A program made the translations under genes and the position numbers. From NCBI RefSeq assembly GCF_000143885.2, contig NC_018581.1, forward strand, positions 4,712,001 through 4,776,000: DNA of 64,000 nucleotides, read 5' to 3'. Shown here piece by piece: positions 54,822-63,951 of the stretch. The DNA is from Gordonia sp. KTR9 (GTDB lineage: Bacteria > Actinomycetota > Actinomycetes > Mycobacteriales > Mycobacteriaceae). Numbering within the stretch: position 1 is the stretch's first letter; each line of letters starts with the position of its first letter. The notes below the pieces were generated by a model, which was not told where the DNA came from, made no database searches, and saw only the letters and a program-made list of their open reading frames with translations.

Positions 54822-55445
54822 TCATGCTCTTGCAGCGGCGGAAGCCGTGGCCCTGGCGTCCGGTCGCGCGTGGTCGAGCAGCATCTCTACGGTGGTGCGG
54901 GCGTACGCCCACGGTTCGACGTCGTCGAGTGATGTCGACAGCGCCGCCGCGCCCTCGTAGAGCAGCGCGATCTGGTGGCCCAGCAGGGACGGATCGGATG
55001 CTCCGTAGTCCCGGCACAGGTCGACGATCGCGGTGGCGAAGGCCCGTTTCTGCGTGTGGACGAACTCGGTGACCTCGGGCATCGCCGAGGCTGCTTCCAC
55101 GGCCGCGTTGTGGAACGGGCATCCGCGCAGCCGGCCGTCGCCGGGTTCCGGAATCGTGAACAGTCGCATCAAACGTTCGCGCGGCCCGTCGGCCTGCCCT
55201 CCCCGAGGGTCGACAACCATTTCACGCAGGTATGCCAGGTACTGCTCCACCAAGGTCACTTTGCTCGGAAAGTACTTGTACAGCGTCCTTTTCGACACTC
55301 CCGCCTCAGACGCGATCAGCTCGACACCCGTGGCGTTGATGCCCTCTACGTAGAAGAGCCCAGCCGCCGCCGAGAGGATCCGGTCTCTGGGACTCGGGCG
55401 GCCCGACCCACGCGGTGGTTGGGCGCTCTTCTCTGTCGTCGTCAT
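54822..55445 (-). CDS. TetR-family regulator
   Basis: 207 residues. The N-terminal HTH is typical (RDRILSAAAGLFYVEGINATGVELIASEAGVSKRTLYKYFPSK, landmarks GVELIASEAGVSKRTLY). The C-terminal domain has CPFHNAAVEAA, common in the group that controls quinone or aldehyde-related oxidoreductases. ATG 55445 was chosen. It is divergent from an SDR gene with repeated operator-like sites between them. Confidence 0.87.
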   Translation of the reverse strand: MTTTEKSAQPPRGSGRPSPRDRILSAAAGLFYVEGINATGVELIASEAGVSKRTLYKYFPSKVTLVEQYLAYLREMVVDPRGGQADGPRERLMRLFTIPEPGDGRLRGCPFHNAAVEAASAMPEVTEFVHTQKRAFATAIVDLCRDYGASDPSLLGHQIALLYEGAAALSTSLDDVEPWAYARTTVEMLLDHARPDARATASAAARA

Positions 55446-55490
55446 TCCGCCAGCCGATCTGTCGGTCCGTTCTGTGTTCCCCCGCCAAGA

Positions 55491-55551
55491 TACACCGATC
55501 GGTTTACAAACGTGGCGATCCCACCTATCGTGGCGGTACACCGATCAGTTT
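55491..55551. promoter_or_regulatory. Two TACACCGATC(G/A)GTTT boxes, probable TetR operators
   Basis: TACACCGATCGGTTT at 55491-55505 contains the perfect palindrome ACCGATCGGT. A second copy with one change starts at 55537. Both lie between the divergent TetR and SDR genes, 46 bp apart. Confidence 0.65.
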
Positions 55552-55617
55552 CCATCCCTGGCGCAGCCACTCCGTCGGCGCTTCGCGCTAACCAAACAAG
55601 GAAGGGGTCACCACCTC

Positions 55618-56343
55618 ATGCCTTCTCTCCACGACTCAGTCGTGCTCGTCACCGGCGCCAACGGCGGCATCGGACAAGAACTCGTCACCCAGGCGCTCGA
55701 GCGTGGCGCGGCAAAGGTGTACGCCGCGGCGCGTTCTCCGCGCCGATGGGACGACGAGCGCATCGTGCCGTTGCGTCTGGACGTCACCGACGGTGAGTCC
55801 ATCGCTGCCGCAGTCGCGGCCGCACCGGATGTCTCGGTGCTCGTCAACAACGCGGGCGCGGCGCCCCCGTCGGCCGGCCTCGTCGACCTGCCCGAAGCCG
55901 ACCTCCGCGCCAACATGGAGACCAACTTCTTCGGGCCGGTCCTGGTGGCGCAAGCGTTCGCCCCGGCCCTGATCGCCGCCCGTGACGCGGTGCTCATCGA
56001 CATCCACTCCGTGCTCAGCTGGGTCGCCCTCGGTGGCGCCTACAGCACGTCGAAGGCAGCGCTGTGGTCGGCGACCAACGCGCTGCGTCTCGAGCTCACG
56101 CCGAAAGGCGTGCATGTGGTCGGCGTGCACATGGGGTACGTGGACACCGCCATGGCCACCCACGCACCGGGCCCGAAGCTGGCACCGGCCGAGCTGGTCG
56201 CCGACATCTACGACACCGTTGCCGCCGACGGATTCGAGGTGATCGGCGACGACCTCACCGCAACCGTCAAAGCCGGGCTCAGCGGATCGATCGAGGACAT
56301 GTATCCGGGCCTGCGCACGAGCAACGCCGGAGCACCGTCGTGA
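55618..56343 (+). CDS. SDR-family oxidoreductase
   Basis: 241 residues. TGANGGIG binds the cofactor, NNAGAAPP follows, and the catalytic pair is in YSTSK. ARSPRRW after the second strand favours NADP. It starts at ATG 55618, downstream of AAGGAAGG. Its stop overlaps the GTG of the hydrolase gene by four bases, so these genes form a TetR-controlled operon with the downstream oxidoreductase. Substrate unknown. Confidence 0.87.
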   Translation: MPSLHDSVVLVTGANGGIGQELVTQALERGAAKVYAAARSPRRWDDERIVPLRLDVTDGESIAAAVAAAPDVSVLVNNAGAAPPSAGLVDLPEADLRANMETNFFGPVLVAQAFAPALIAARDAVLIDIHSVLSWVALGGAYSTSKAALWSATNALRLELTPKGVHVVGVHMGYVDTAMATHAPGPKLAPAELVADIYDTVAADGFEVIGDDLTATVKAGLSGSIEDMYPGLRTSNAGAPS

Positions 56344-57071
56344 CCACGACGTGGACAGACACCCGCACCAAGAGCGTCGGTGCCGACGGGGTCGCCTCGG
56401 CCCACCACGTCATCGCCTTCGACAACCGCGGCGTCGGCGGCACCGGCTCGAAAGTCCCCACTGACATCGACCAGATGGCCGCCGATGCGATCGCGTTCAT
56501 CCGGGCGCTGGGCCTGACGAAGGTCGATCTGTTCGGCTTCTCACTCGGCGGTGCAGTGGCCCAGGTGGTCACGCTGCGAGCCCCTGAACTCATCCGACGA
56601 ATCGTGCTGACCGGTACCGGGCCGCGCGGCGGCGGGGGCATCGACAAGATGGCCGGCATCGTCGGCGGCGCCTACCTCAAAGCGGCGCTGACCCGGCAAG
56701 ACGCACGGAACTTCTTGTTCTTCCCCCGCACACCAGAGGGCAAGCAGGCGGCCGCCGACTACTTCGACCGCCTGGCCGAACGTCGCGTCGATCGCGACCG
56801 GAAGATCTCGCTGCAGGCACGTCTGGCACAGTTGCGGGCCATCGTGGCCGGCGGCAGAGCCGCACCCGACGACCTGTCGGTGATCACCCAACCCGCCCTG
56901 GTCGCCAACGGTGACAACGACGTCATGGTCGCCAGTGAGCACTCGGTCGAACTGGCCGACCGCATCCCCGACGCCCGGGTCATCATCTACCCCCGTTCCG
57001 GCCACGGCGGCATCTTCCAATACCACCGAGAGTTCGTTCCCGAGGTGCTCGAATTCCTCGGCGCACCGTGA
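56340..57071 (+). CDS. Alpha/beta hydrolase lacking its N-terminal core (internal in-frame deletion)
   Basis: 243 residues from GTG 56340. From HHVIAFDNRGVGG onward it is a normal alpha/beta hydrolase: nucleophile elbow GFSLGGA, VANGDNDVMV acid region and SGHGGIFQY with the catalytic His. Family members of this type begin with about 75 residues holding the first strands and the oxyanion-hole segment before that point; here only about 20 residues (MTTTWTDTRTKSVGADGVAS) precede it, so roughly 45-50 codons seem to be deleted in frame. The enzyme is probably inactive. It is coupled to the SDR gene. Confidence 0.75.
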   Translation: MTTTWTDTRTKSVGADGVASAHHVIAFDNRGVGGTGSKVPTDIDQMAADAIAFIRALGLTKVDLFGFSLGGAVAQVVTLRAPELIRRIVLTGTGPRGGGGIDKMAGIVGGAYLKAALTRQDARNFLFFPRTPEGKQAAADYFDRLAERRVDRDRKISLQARLAQLRAIVAGGRAAPDDLSVITQPALVANGDNDVMVASEHSVELADRIPDARVIIYPRSGHGGIFQYHREFVPEVLEFLGAP

Positions 57072-57117
57072 ACCGCAAACCCCGAACCGACCGATCGACA
57101 ACCGTGAAGAGGATCCG

Positions 57118-58115
57118 ATGAAGGCATTCGTCATCGACAAGTACAAGGGACCCGTCCACGAAACCGAAGTCCCGATGCCTGAGGTCGGGCCTCGCGACGT
57201 GTTGGTCGAAGTCGTTGCCGCCAGCGTCAACCCGCTCGACAAGCTGGTTCGCAACGGCGAGTTCGCACCACTGCTGAAGTACCGGTTCCCGCTGATCCTG
57301 GGCCACGACGTCGCCGGCGTGGTGACCGAAGTCGGCAGCGAAGTCACCGATTTCGAAGTCGGTGACGAGATCTACTCCCGGCCGCGCGATCTGCGCATCG
57401 GCACCTTCGCCGACCACATCGCCATCGACCACGCCGACGTCGCCCGCAAACCGGCGAACCTGACCTTTGAGGAGGCCGCCGCGGTCCCGCTGGTGGCTCT
57501 GGCCGCCTGGCAGATGCTGGTCGAGCGCGCGAGCATCGGCGCCGGATCGAAGGTCCTCGTCCACGCCGGCGCCGGCGGACTCGGTTCGACGGTCATCCAG
57601 CTCGCCAAGTACCTCGGCGCGCACGTCGCCACCACGGCCGGGACGAACTCGGCGGAGCTCGTCTCGACGCTGGGCGCCGACGTCGTCGTCGACTACCGTC
57701 AGGCCGATTTCACCGACGTCCTCTCCGGCTACGACCTGGCCATCGACGCCGTCGGCGGCGACAACCTCATGAAGACGCTGACCGTACTGAAGCCCGGTGG
57801 ACTGGCTCTCGGGGTCACCGGTCCACCTGATGCGGGTTTCGCCAAGCAGCTCGGCGCTCCCCTACCGTTCGAGTTCGTACTGTCGCTGCTCAGCGAAAAG
57901 TACGCAAACAGGCTAAGAAGCACGGCGTCGATTACTCGTTCTTCTTCATGCGAGCCGACGGACCGCAGCTGCGCAACCTGGCCGGACTCTACGAAAAGGG
58001 ACATCTACGGCCGGTGATCGACACCACCTTCCCCTTCGCCCAGACCGTCGACGCGATCTCCCACGTCGACGCCGGGAAAGTACGCGCCGGCAAGGTCGTC
58101 ATCACCCACAACTGA
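57118..58115 (+). pseudogene. Zinc-free NADP-dependent oxidoreductase (quinone-reductase type), single-base frameshift near the 3' end
   Basis: About 332 residues if repaired. The N-terminus MKAFVIDKYKGPVHETEVP, VNPLDKLVRNG, LGHDVAGVV and the NADPH site VLVHAGAGGLGSTVIQLAK define the medium-chain quinone oxidoreductase group. After LSLLSEK (about 57900) the frame turns into YANRLRS and runs to a late stop at 58017. The next frame reads VRKQAKKHGVDYSFFFMRADG and ends normally at 58115 with GKVVITHN. One A missing from the AAAA run at 57896-57899 explains this. ATG 57118 is preceded by AAGAGGA. Third gene of the TetR-controlled operon. Confidence 0.8.
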
Positions 58116-58137
58116 CCTCGAGCGGGCGAGCAGGCGC

Positions 58138-58548
58138 TCATACCTCGTGTGGCGCCTGCGCGTACTCCTCGTCGGTGACCGGCTGCAGCCACTGCGCGAC
58201 CTCGTGGTCGTCGTCGCCCTCGTTGATCGCGAGGTGGACCATCAGGCGCGTCGGGGCGGCGCCGTGCCAATGCTCCTCGTCTGCTTCGAAGAGCACGCGG
58301 TCACCGGGTCGGATGACCTCGATGGGCCCGCCGCGCCGCTGGCACAGGCCGACGCCCTCGGTGACGAAGACCGTCTGGCTCAGGGGGTGCCGGTGCCAGT
58401 GCGTCCGCGCACCCGGCATGAAGTGGACGAGGCTCGCCGACACCCGCGAGGGCGGTGGCGACGCGGCCGCCGCGTCGATGTAGACATCGCCGGTGAACCA
58501 GTCGCCGGGTCCCTTGACGGTGTCGATGGAACTGCGAGTGATCTTCAT
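58138..58548 (-). CDS. Cupin-domain protein
   Basis: 136 residues. The first cupin motif THWHRHPLSQTVFVTEG and the second DEEHWHGAAP supply the His metal ligands. It resembles the cupin group near carboxymuconolactone decarboxylase-like genes and (R)-mandelonitrile lyase-like proteins, often with Mn or Zn. ATG 58548 was chosen, with AGGTG upstream. It converges with the broken oxidoreductase and its 5' flank carries a regulator fragment on the other strand. Confidence 0.83.
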   Translation of the reverse strand: MKITRSSIDTVKGPGDWFTGDVYIDAAAASPPPSRVSASLVHFMPGARTHWHRHPLSQTVFVTEGVGLCQRRGGPIEVIRPGDRVLFEADEEHWHGAAPTRLMVHLAINEGDDDHEVAQWLQPVTDEEYAQAPHEV

Positions 58549-58566
58549 AGTGAACACCTTTCGTTT

Positions 58567-58790
58567 GTGGTGGGGGTACCGACCGTGGTCAGACGGCAGG
58601 ATCTGCTGGCCACCGATGCGCTCGGCCGCGCGTTCTATTCTCCGGTCATCGGCGACGGCGGCCGAACCCCGAACCTGGCGCGCTTCCAGTTCCGATCCTG
58701 ATGATCTACACCGCCGAACCCGGCTCCCCGAGCGCCGAGCGGCTACAGCTCCTGGCCTCCTACGCCGCCAGCGAGGTCGCCGGCTCCTGA
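58567..58790 (+). pseudogene. Remnant of an XRE/MmyB-type regulator
   Basis: Two pieces match the C-terminal MmyB ligand domain of XRE regulators. The first (to 58701) reads RQDLLATDALGRAFYSPV and TPNLARFQF, and the second, in another frame up to the stop at 58790, reads IYTAEPGSPSAERLQLLASYAA, which is the family's C-terminal end. About 100 residues between them, and the whole N-terminal HTH, are missing. The 5' side abuts the divergent cupin gene. Confidence 0.72.
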
Positions 58791-58918
58791 GTCGCGTCAG
58801 CCTGACCCACCCGGTCCGGCCATTCCGCTGTACGAGGCCGCGCGTCGTGCTAGATGTTACAGAGATACAGCCATTGTGTCATTGATACATCACGAGACCG
58901 ACGAGGTGCAGCCCCACC

Positions 58919-59329
58919 ATGTTGAACCGAGAAGTATTGCAGGACAGCCTGTCCCTGGTGATCGACGACGAGCACAAGCTGATGCTCGCCTTCTACGACC
59001 GCCTGTTCGACGAACACCCCGAAGTCCGGCCACTGTTCGGCGCCGACCTGCGACCACAAGCCACGATGCTCCAGCAGGCCATAGCGGCCGTTCTCGACCA
59101 CCTCGACGACGCCGAGTGGCTCGGCCGCACGCTCGGCGCGCTGGGACGCCGGCACGCCGACCTCGGGGTCACGCCCGAGATGTACGGATGGGTGGCCGGC
59201 GCGCTCGTCACGACGATGGCCGAGCGCGGCGGCGGAGACTGGACCGACGAGATGACCGCGGCCTGGACCGAAGCACTCGGCGCCGTCGCCGGGCTGATGC
59301 TCGACGCCTATCCGGCCGTCGCCGACTGA
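58919..59329 (+). CDS. Single-domain globin
   Basis: 136 residues. It corresponds to the globin domain of flavohaemoglobins without the reductase: LMLAFYDRLFDEHPEVRPLFG, then GRRHADLGVTPEMY with the proximal His, and TEALGAVAGLML in the last helix. It would bind haem and O2 or NO; without a fused reductase it needs an external electron donor. ATG 58919 follows an AT-rich stretch (58850-58890) that may hold the promoter. Confidence 0.85.
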   Translation: MLNREVLQDSLSLVIDDEHKLMLAFYDRLFDEHPEVRPLFGADLRPQATMLQQAIAAVLDHLDDAEWLGRTLGALGRRHADLGVTPEMYGWVAGALVTTMAERGGGDWTDEMTAAWTEALGAVAGLMLDAYPAVAD

Positions 59330-59369
59330 ACCGTCCGGCGGGTCGCGATCTCCCGCGTGCCCTTGGCGG

Positions 59370-61775
59370 TCAATTACTCTCGATCAGCTCGACGATCCCG
59401 CGATCGCCGTCGACCCGCACCCGGTCGCCGGTCCGCAGCACCTGGGTGCCCACCAGGGTGTTGACGACGCACGGCAGCCCGTACTCGCGGGCGACCACCG
59501 CACCGTGCGACACCGAGCTACCGATGTCGGTGACGAGCGCGCCGATGACGGTGAAGTACGGCGTCCAGCCGACATCGGTGACGGGCGCGACGAGGATCTC
59601 GCCGGGTTGGACGTCCCGCGCCTGGACGACCGACTTCGCCACGCGCACCACACCTTCGACGGTTCCCCGGCCCGCCGGACGGCCCACGATCCGGCCGTCG
59701 CCGGCATGGGTCACGGGCGCGACGACGCGTGGGGACGGGCGGCCGACCGAGACGTCGTCGAACTCGAGGCGATCCTGATACGACAACGCTTCTCGACGTT
59801 TCAGCGCGCTCAGCACGAGGTCCCCGGTGTCGTCGGACTCGACGACCCGGTGCAGCTCCGCGCGGTCGAAGAAGTACACGAGGTCGGCGTCGGGTAACCG
59901 CCCGCACTCGGCCAGGACCTCACCGAGGTGCCGGTAGCCCCGTTTGAGCCGGTGGGCCATCAGCGCCATCCGCGACTTGGTCTCTTCGCGGCCTCGCGCA
60001 CCGCCTTGCGCCAGGCGTGCCAGGAGTCGGATCGACCCAGAAGGGTGTACGTCAGCGGGGTGCAGGTCAGCGGGGCGCACGTCAGCGGCCGCGCGGACGG
60101 GTGGCGGGTCCGACCGCGTCGCCACCGACCGCACCATCACCTGCATCATCGCGCCCAGACCGCCGGGATCGTCGGCCCAGGACGGATCGCGCATGCACAG
60201 TTCGCGGTATCCCCGGTGACCGTGACGTTCGAGGAACCCACGAAGCGCACGGCCGGGGTGGCCGGATGTCGCCCGCAGCGTGGTGACCGCGTCATCCGGT
60301 GCCGCGGAGAGGAATTCGTCGGCGACCGTGGGGTCGGCGGCGATGGTGCGCACCACCGCGTCGAGTTCGGCGAGCATCAGGGCGCTCTCGACCTCCGCGG
60401 CGCCGGCCATGAGCCGGGCCGCCTCGGCCTTGCCGTCATCCTCCGTGCGCCCGTCCTTCACCGCCTGCCGGACCAGGACGCTCTCGAGGACGTTCGCCGC
60501 GACCGCAGCGCGTGAGGACGACCGCACGTGGACGAGGGTGACCTCACGGTACTGGTCGACACCGGACTCCATCTCCCGCAGCACGACTCGCGGGTCGCGG
60601 CTCGTCGGCACCGCGAATGCGGCGATCTCGGCCGGCAGCCGACGCATGGCCGGCCCCACCGACAGCGCATGCGCGGTGAGCCGGATCGTGTTGCCGAGTT
60701 TGCGTCGGAATGGCTGCGGCGGCTTCGGTGTCAATTCGTCGATGACCCGCCCGCAGATCGACGTCGAGAACTGCTCCAGCGAGTTGCCGAGGATGCCCGA
60801 ACTCAACGCCGTGCCCTCGGTCAGGTTGAGGAACATGTGCCCGTAGAAGTAACCCACCTGGAGCCATGGTCTCTCGTAACTCTGCTGCGCGCGGGCAACC
60901 ACCTGCACCATCTGCATCGCGTAGTCGATCGCGAACCCGGAGACCGATGCGGTCAGGGGGCAGAACGCGCCCGGCATCATCTCGCCGATGTTGCATCGCG
61001 TGTAGACGTGGTCGGCCCCGGCCCCCGGCGAGTCCATCTCGTTGAGGTCCCCGGGCAGCGTCGTGATCGGCCGTGCCTGCAGCCACCAGAGTTCCCCGGA
61101 TTCGTCGATGGCCCACTCGAGGTCCATCGGCCGGCCCCACTCCTGCTCCGCCCGGCGGGCACCGGCACGGATGTCGCCGATCTCCGCAGCCGACAAGACC
61201 GGCGCCGCAACAGTTTCCTGCACCATGACGGCACCGCCGACATCGAGCACGAAGTGATCGGGAGCCGCTGTCCCGTCGACGAGCGACTCGCCGAGTCCGA
61301 CGACGGCGTCGATGACCATCAGATCCCGGCGCCCGGACGCCGGGTCCGCGGTGAACACCACGCCGGCGGCGCGGGCATCGACCATCCGCTGGACCACCAC
61401 GTTCATGGTGGCCGCGGAATTCCCGCTGTACGACGACGCGCGTCGCGAGTGCACCGAGTCGGCGCAGGCGCGGACCGCGGCGACGAGCGCGTCGACGGAA
61501 TCGACCCCCAGTACGGTGTCGTACTGGCCGGCGAAGGACTGGTCCGCCCCGTCCTCCCCGACCGCCGAGGACCGAACCGCGACCGGTGTCGACCCGGCGG
61601 CGACCATCTCGTCGAATCGTGTTGTGTCGACGTCGCGCGCCCCGGAGGACACACAGGTGATGACATAGCCTGCGGGCACCGGCAGTCCCAGACGTCGCAA
61701 GCGCGCGAGACCGGCCGCCTTGCCGCCGTACCGGTCGTCGGTGATGTCCTCGAATTCGACCGTTGCCGAACTCAT
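59370..61775 (-). CDS. Rifampin phosphotransferase-like / PEP-utilising enzyme
   Basis: 801 residues. The N-terminal ATP-binding domain (about 1-300) has YGGKAAGLARL, VAVRSSAVGEDGADQSFAGQ and LEWAIDESGELWWLQARPI. A large middle domain (about 320-690) follows, and then a swivelling phospho-His domain with GSSVSHGAVVAREYGLP, His-757. This is the order of rifampin phosphotransferase, which moves the beta-phosphate of ATP to a hydroxyl of rifampin. The middle domain decides the acceptor and need not recognise rifampin. ATG 61775 overlaps the stop of the luciferase-like gene by four bases, so both proteins probably act on one substrate. Confidence 0.85.
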   Translation of the reverse strand: MSSATVEFEDITDDRYGGKAAGLARLRRLGLPVPAGYVITCVSSGARDVDTTRFDEMVAAGSTPVAVRSSAVGEDGADQSFAGQYDTVLGVDSVDALVAAVRACADSVHSRRASSYSGNSAATMNVVVQRMVDARAAGVVFTADPASGRRDLMVIDAVVGLGESLVDGTAAPDHFVLDVGGAVMVQETVAAPVLSAAEIGDIRAGARRAEQEWGRPMDLEWAIDESGELWWLQARPITTLPGDLNEMDSPGAGADHVYTRCNIGEMMPGAFCPLTASVSGFAIDYAMQMVQVVARAQQSYERPWLQVGYFYGHMFLNLTEGTALSSGILGNSLEQFSTSICGRVIDELTPKPPQPFRRKLGNTIRLTAHALSVGPAMRRLPAEIAAFAVPTSRDPRVVLREMESGVDQYREVTLVHVRSSSRAAVAANVLESVLVRQAVKDGRTEDDGKAEAARLMAGAAEVESALMLAELDAVVRTIAADPTVADEFLSAAPDDAVTTLRATSGHPGRALRGFLERHGHRGYRELCMRDPSWADDPGGLGAMMQVMVRSVATRSDPPPVRAAADVRPADLHPADVHPSGSIRLLARLAQGGARGREETKSRMALMAHRLKRGYRHLGEVLAECGRLPDADLVYFFDRAELHRVVESDDTGDLVLSALKRREALSYQDRLEFDDVSVGRPSPRVVAPVTHAGDGRIVGRPAGRGTVEGVVRVAKSVVQARDVQPGEILVAPVTDVGWTPYFTVIGALVTDIGSSVSHGAVVAREYGLPCVVNTLVGTQVLRTGDRVRVDGDRGIVELIESN

Positions 61776-62776
61776 CTCGCGCCACCGGTCAGGGAGTCGA
61801 CGATCTCGGCGAGCGGTTCGACACCGATGGGGCCCGGCTGGTAGAGGCAGATCCGGTCCGACACACCGTCGACCCGGTCGCGGATGTGTGCGGCGATCTC
61901 GGCCGGCGTGCCACAGGCCGCGATGGTGTGGAGCATCTCGTCGTCGATGAGTCCGGCCATCTCCTGCCAGCGCCCCTGTTTGGACATCGTGTTGAGTTCC
62001 GGCTGCAGGTCTCCCCATCCGTGCGCATCGAGGACGGGACGGTACGCCGGGGTGGAACCGTAGAAGGCCAACAACATCCGCGTCGAAGCATGGTCGTCGC
62101 TCCCGGCGCCCGACGCCACGGACACGATGATCTCGGGCACCACCTCGAAGTCGTCCTCGCTGCGGCCGGCCGCGGCGAGACCGTCGCGTACGGCGGGCAG
62201 CGTCGTGCCGTGCAGGAACCGCTTCGACCCGAACGGCATCACCAGCAGACCGTCGGCGACCTCAGCGGTGGCACGCGTGAGCCGAGGACCCAACGCGCCC
62301 AGATAGATCGGCGGGGGTCCATAAGGGTTCGGCCCGGGGACGAACGTCGGGGTCATCAGGGTGTGCCGGTGGTACTCGCCCCGGAAGTCCAGGCGCTCAC
62401 CGTCATTCCAGGTCGCGAAGATGGCCCGCAGGGCGCCGACCATCTCCTTCATCCGCTCGACCGGACGGTCGAACTCGGCGCCGTAGCGCTTCTCGATCTG
62501 GGCGCGCACCTGCGTGCCGAGCCCCAGGATGAAGCGTCCCTCGCTGAGCAGCTGCAGGTCGTTCGCCTGGTGCGCGAGCTGGATCGGGTTGCGCGGGAAC
62601 GCGATGGCCACATTGGACATGATGTCCAGGCCCTCCACCGCCGACGCCAGCACGAGCGGGGTGAACACGTCGTGCGGACCTTCGAAGGTGAACACACCGG
62701 ACGCGCCGGCCTCCTGCAGCGCCCGCGCGCGATCGACCGCATCCGTCGGGTTGAACAACGCCGTCATGATCTTCAT
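61772..62776 (-). CDS. LLM-class F420-dependent oxidoreductase
   Basis: 334 residues, luciferase-like TIM barrel. FEGPHDVFTPLVLA, IMSNVAIAFPRNPIQLAHQANDLQLLSEGRFILGLG (landmarks PRNPIQLA and GRFILGLGTQV) and YLGALGPRLTRATAEVADG are typical of the F420-dependent group. It would reduce or oxidise a small substrate using coenzyme F420. ATG 62776 was chosen; the stop overlaps the phosphotransferase-like start. It follows the 371-residue protein by 8 nt. Confidence 0.86.
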   Translation of the reverse strand: MKIMTALFNPTDAVDRARALQEAGASGVFTFEGPHDVFTPLVLASAVEGLDIMSNVAIAFPRNPIQLAHQANDLQLLSEGRFILGLGTQVRAQIEKRYGAEFDRPVERMKEMVGALRAIFATWNDGERLDFRGEYHRHTLMTPTFVPGPNPYGPPPIYLGALGPRLTRATAEVADGLLVMPFGSKRFLHGTTLPAVRDGLAAAGRSEDDFEVVPEIIVSVASGAGSDDHASTRMLLAFYGSTPAYRPVLDAHGWGDLQPELNTMSKQGRWQEMAGLIDDEMLHTIAACGTPAEIAAHIRDRVDGVSDRICLYQPGPIGVEPLAEIVDSLTGGAR

Positions 62777-62784
62777 CGGGTGCC

Positions 62785-63900
62785 CTATCCGACCACGTCG
62801 GTCCAGTCGGAGAATCCCGACGGGTGGTGCGGGCCGATGACGCCGTGCTCGAACAAGCCGGCCCCCTGTCGGACGGTGCCGTCGGGCTCGGTGCACACGG
62901 CCGACCCGACGTGATCGATGAGGCTGAAGGGTGCACGGGCCATGACCTCGTCGTCGGTGAGGTCGAAGGTGACGCGTTCGGCGAACGCGCCCTCCTTCCA
63001 TGTGCCGTGTGCCCACGACGAGTCACCACCGTAACCGGACCCGAAAGCGATGGGAGCGAACAACTTCGACTCGACGTTGAGCTCTATCCGGTCCCCGGCG
63101 CGGTTGAGGAAGTCGATGTGTGCACCGCGCGGAATCCTGGTCCCGGACGTGTAGTGGATGGTCACGCGCACACCGTCGAGTTGTTCGACGCGGCCGTCCC
63201 GCCACCGCCGCGTGCAGTCGTACAGGCTGCGATGCCCGTCCGGATCCTCCTGCAGGATCAGGAACAACTGGAAGTCATCGAAGGCCAGCGGCAGGTACAG
63301 CCACCACATTCCGCGGAACGCGGCGTCCGGCCTCCCGGCCGGTTCGGGCTCACCGACGGGACGGATGCCCCAGGACCGGTCCCGGCTCGCCACACTGCTG
63401 TCGTGATCGACGCTCAGGCGCTCGCCGTCGACGTCGATCCATCCCTGCCAGGTGCCCACCTGCGCGAACCGGCACGCCTCCAAGGTGACCCGGCGTTCGG
63501 TCAGCATCTCGTGCGGTTTCTCCAGCGCCGCGGGGAAGAGTCCGCGCCAGGTCAGGTCGGCGGAGATGCCCTCGGTCTCCGACAGCGTGAGGTGGACTTC
63601 CTGCAGTGGCTCGATCACGTCGAGGCGATAGCCGTTGACGTGCTGGTGGAGCCGGTCGTCGTCGATGGCGTCGCTCAGGTGCACCGCGGTCTGGGTGTCG
63701 CCGCGGCGGACGACGAAGTAGGCGTCCTTGACCCCGAGCCGGGGGTAGTACCCGATGCCGGTCAGCACCATGAAGCGGCCCTCGCGGTCCAGCACGTTGA
63801 AGTACGAGCGGTCGTAGACATTGCGGTCGGAGCTCGCCGGCCAGGTGATCGGCGCCGGTGTCTGATGGATCGGGTACTCGTCGAGCGGACTCAGCTTCAC
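62785..63900 (-). CDS. Unassigned protein, possibly DUF7064-type
   Basis: 371 residues from GTG 63900, preceded by GGGAGAG. It is a soluble, beta-rich protein with many aromatic residues and no signal peptide: YFNVLDREGRFMVLTGIGYYP, QEVHLTLSETEGISADLTWRG, MWWLYLPLAFDDFQLFLILQEDPDG. It resembles the proteins of the AttH/DUF7064 kind found near terpenoid, steroid or aromatic degradation genes, but I cannot assign a reaction. It is the first gene of the operon with the F420-type enzyme and the phosphotransferase-like protein. Confidence 0.7.
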   Translation of the reverse strand: MKLSPLDEYPIHQTPAPITWPASSDRNVYDRSYFNVLDREGRFMVLTGIGYYPRLGVKDAYFVVRRGDTQTAVHLSDAIDDDRLHQHVNGYRLDVIEPLQEVHLTLSETEGISADLTWRGLFPAALEKPHEMLTERRVTLEACRFAQVGTWQGWIDVDGERLSVDHDSSVASRDRSWGIRPVGEPEPAGRPDAAFRGMWWLYLPLAFDDFQLFLILQEDPDGHRSLYDCTRRWRDGRVEQLDGVRVTIHYTSGTRIPRGAHIDFLNRAGDRIELNVESKLFAPIAFGSGYGGDSSWAHGTWKEGAFAERVTFDLTDDEVMARAPFSLIDHVGSAVCTEPDGTVRQGAGLFEHGVIGPHHPSGFSDWTDVVG

Positions 63901-63951
63901 GAACTCTCCCTCAAATACGATGCATGCTGTATTGCAATTAGGATGTATCTC

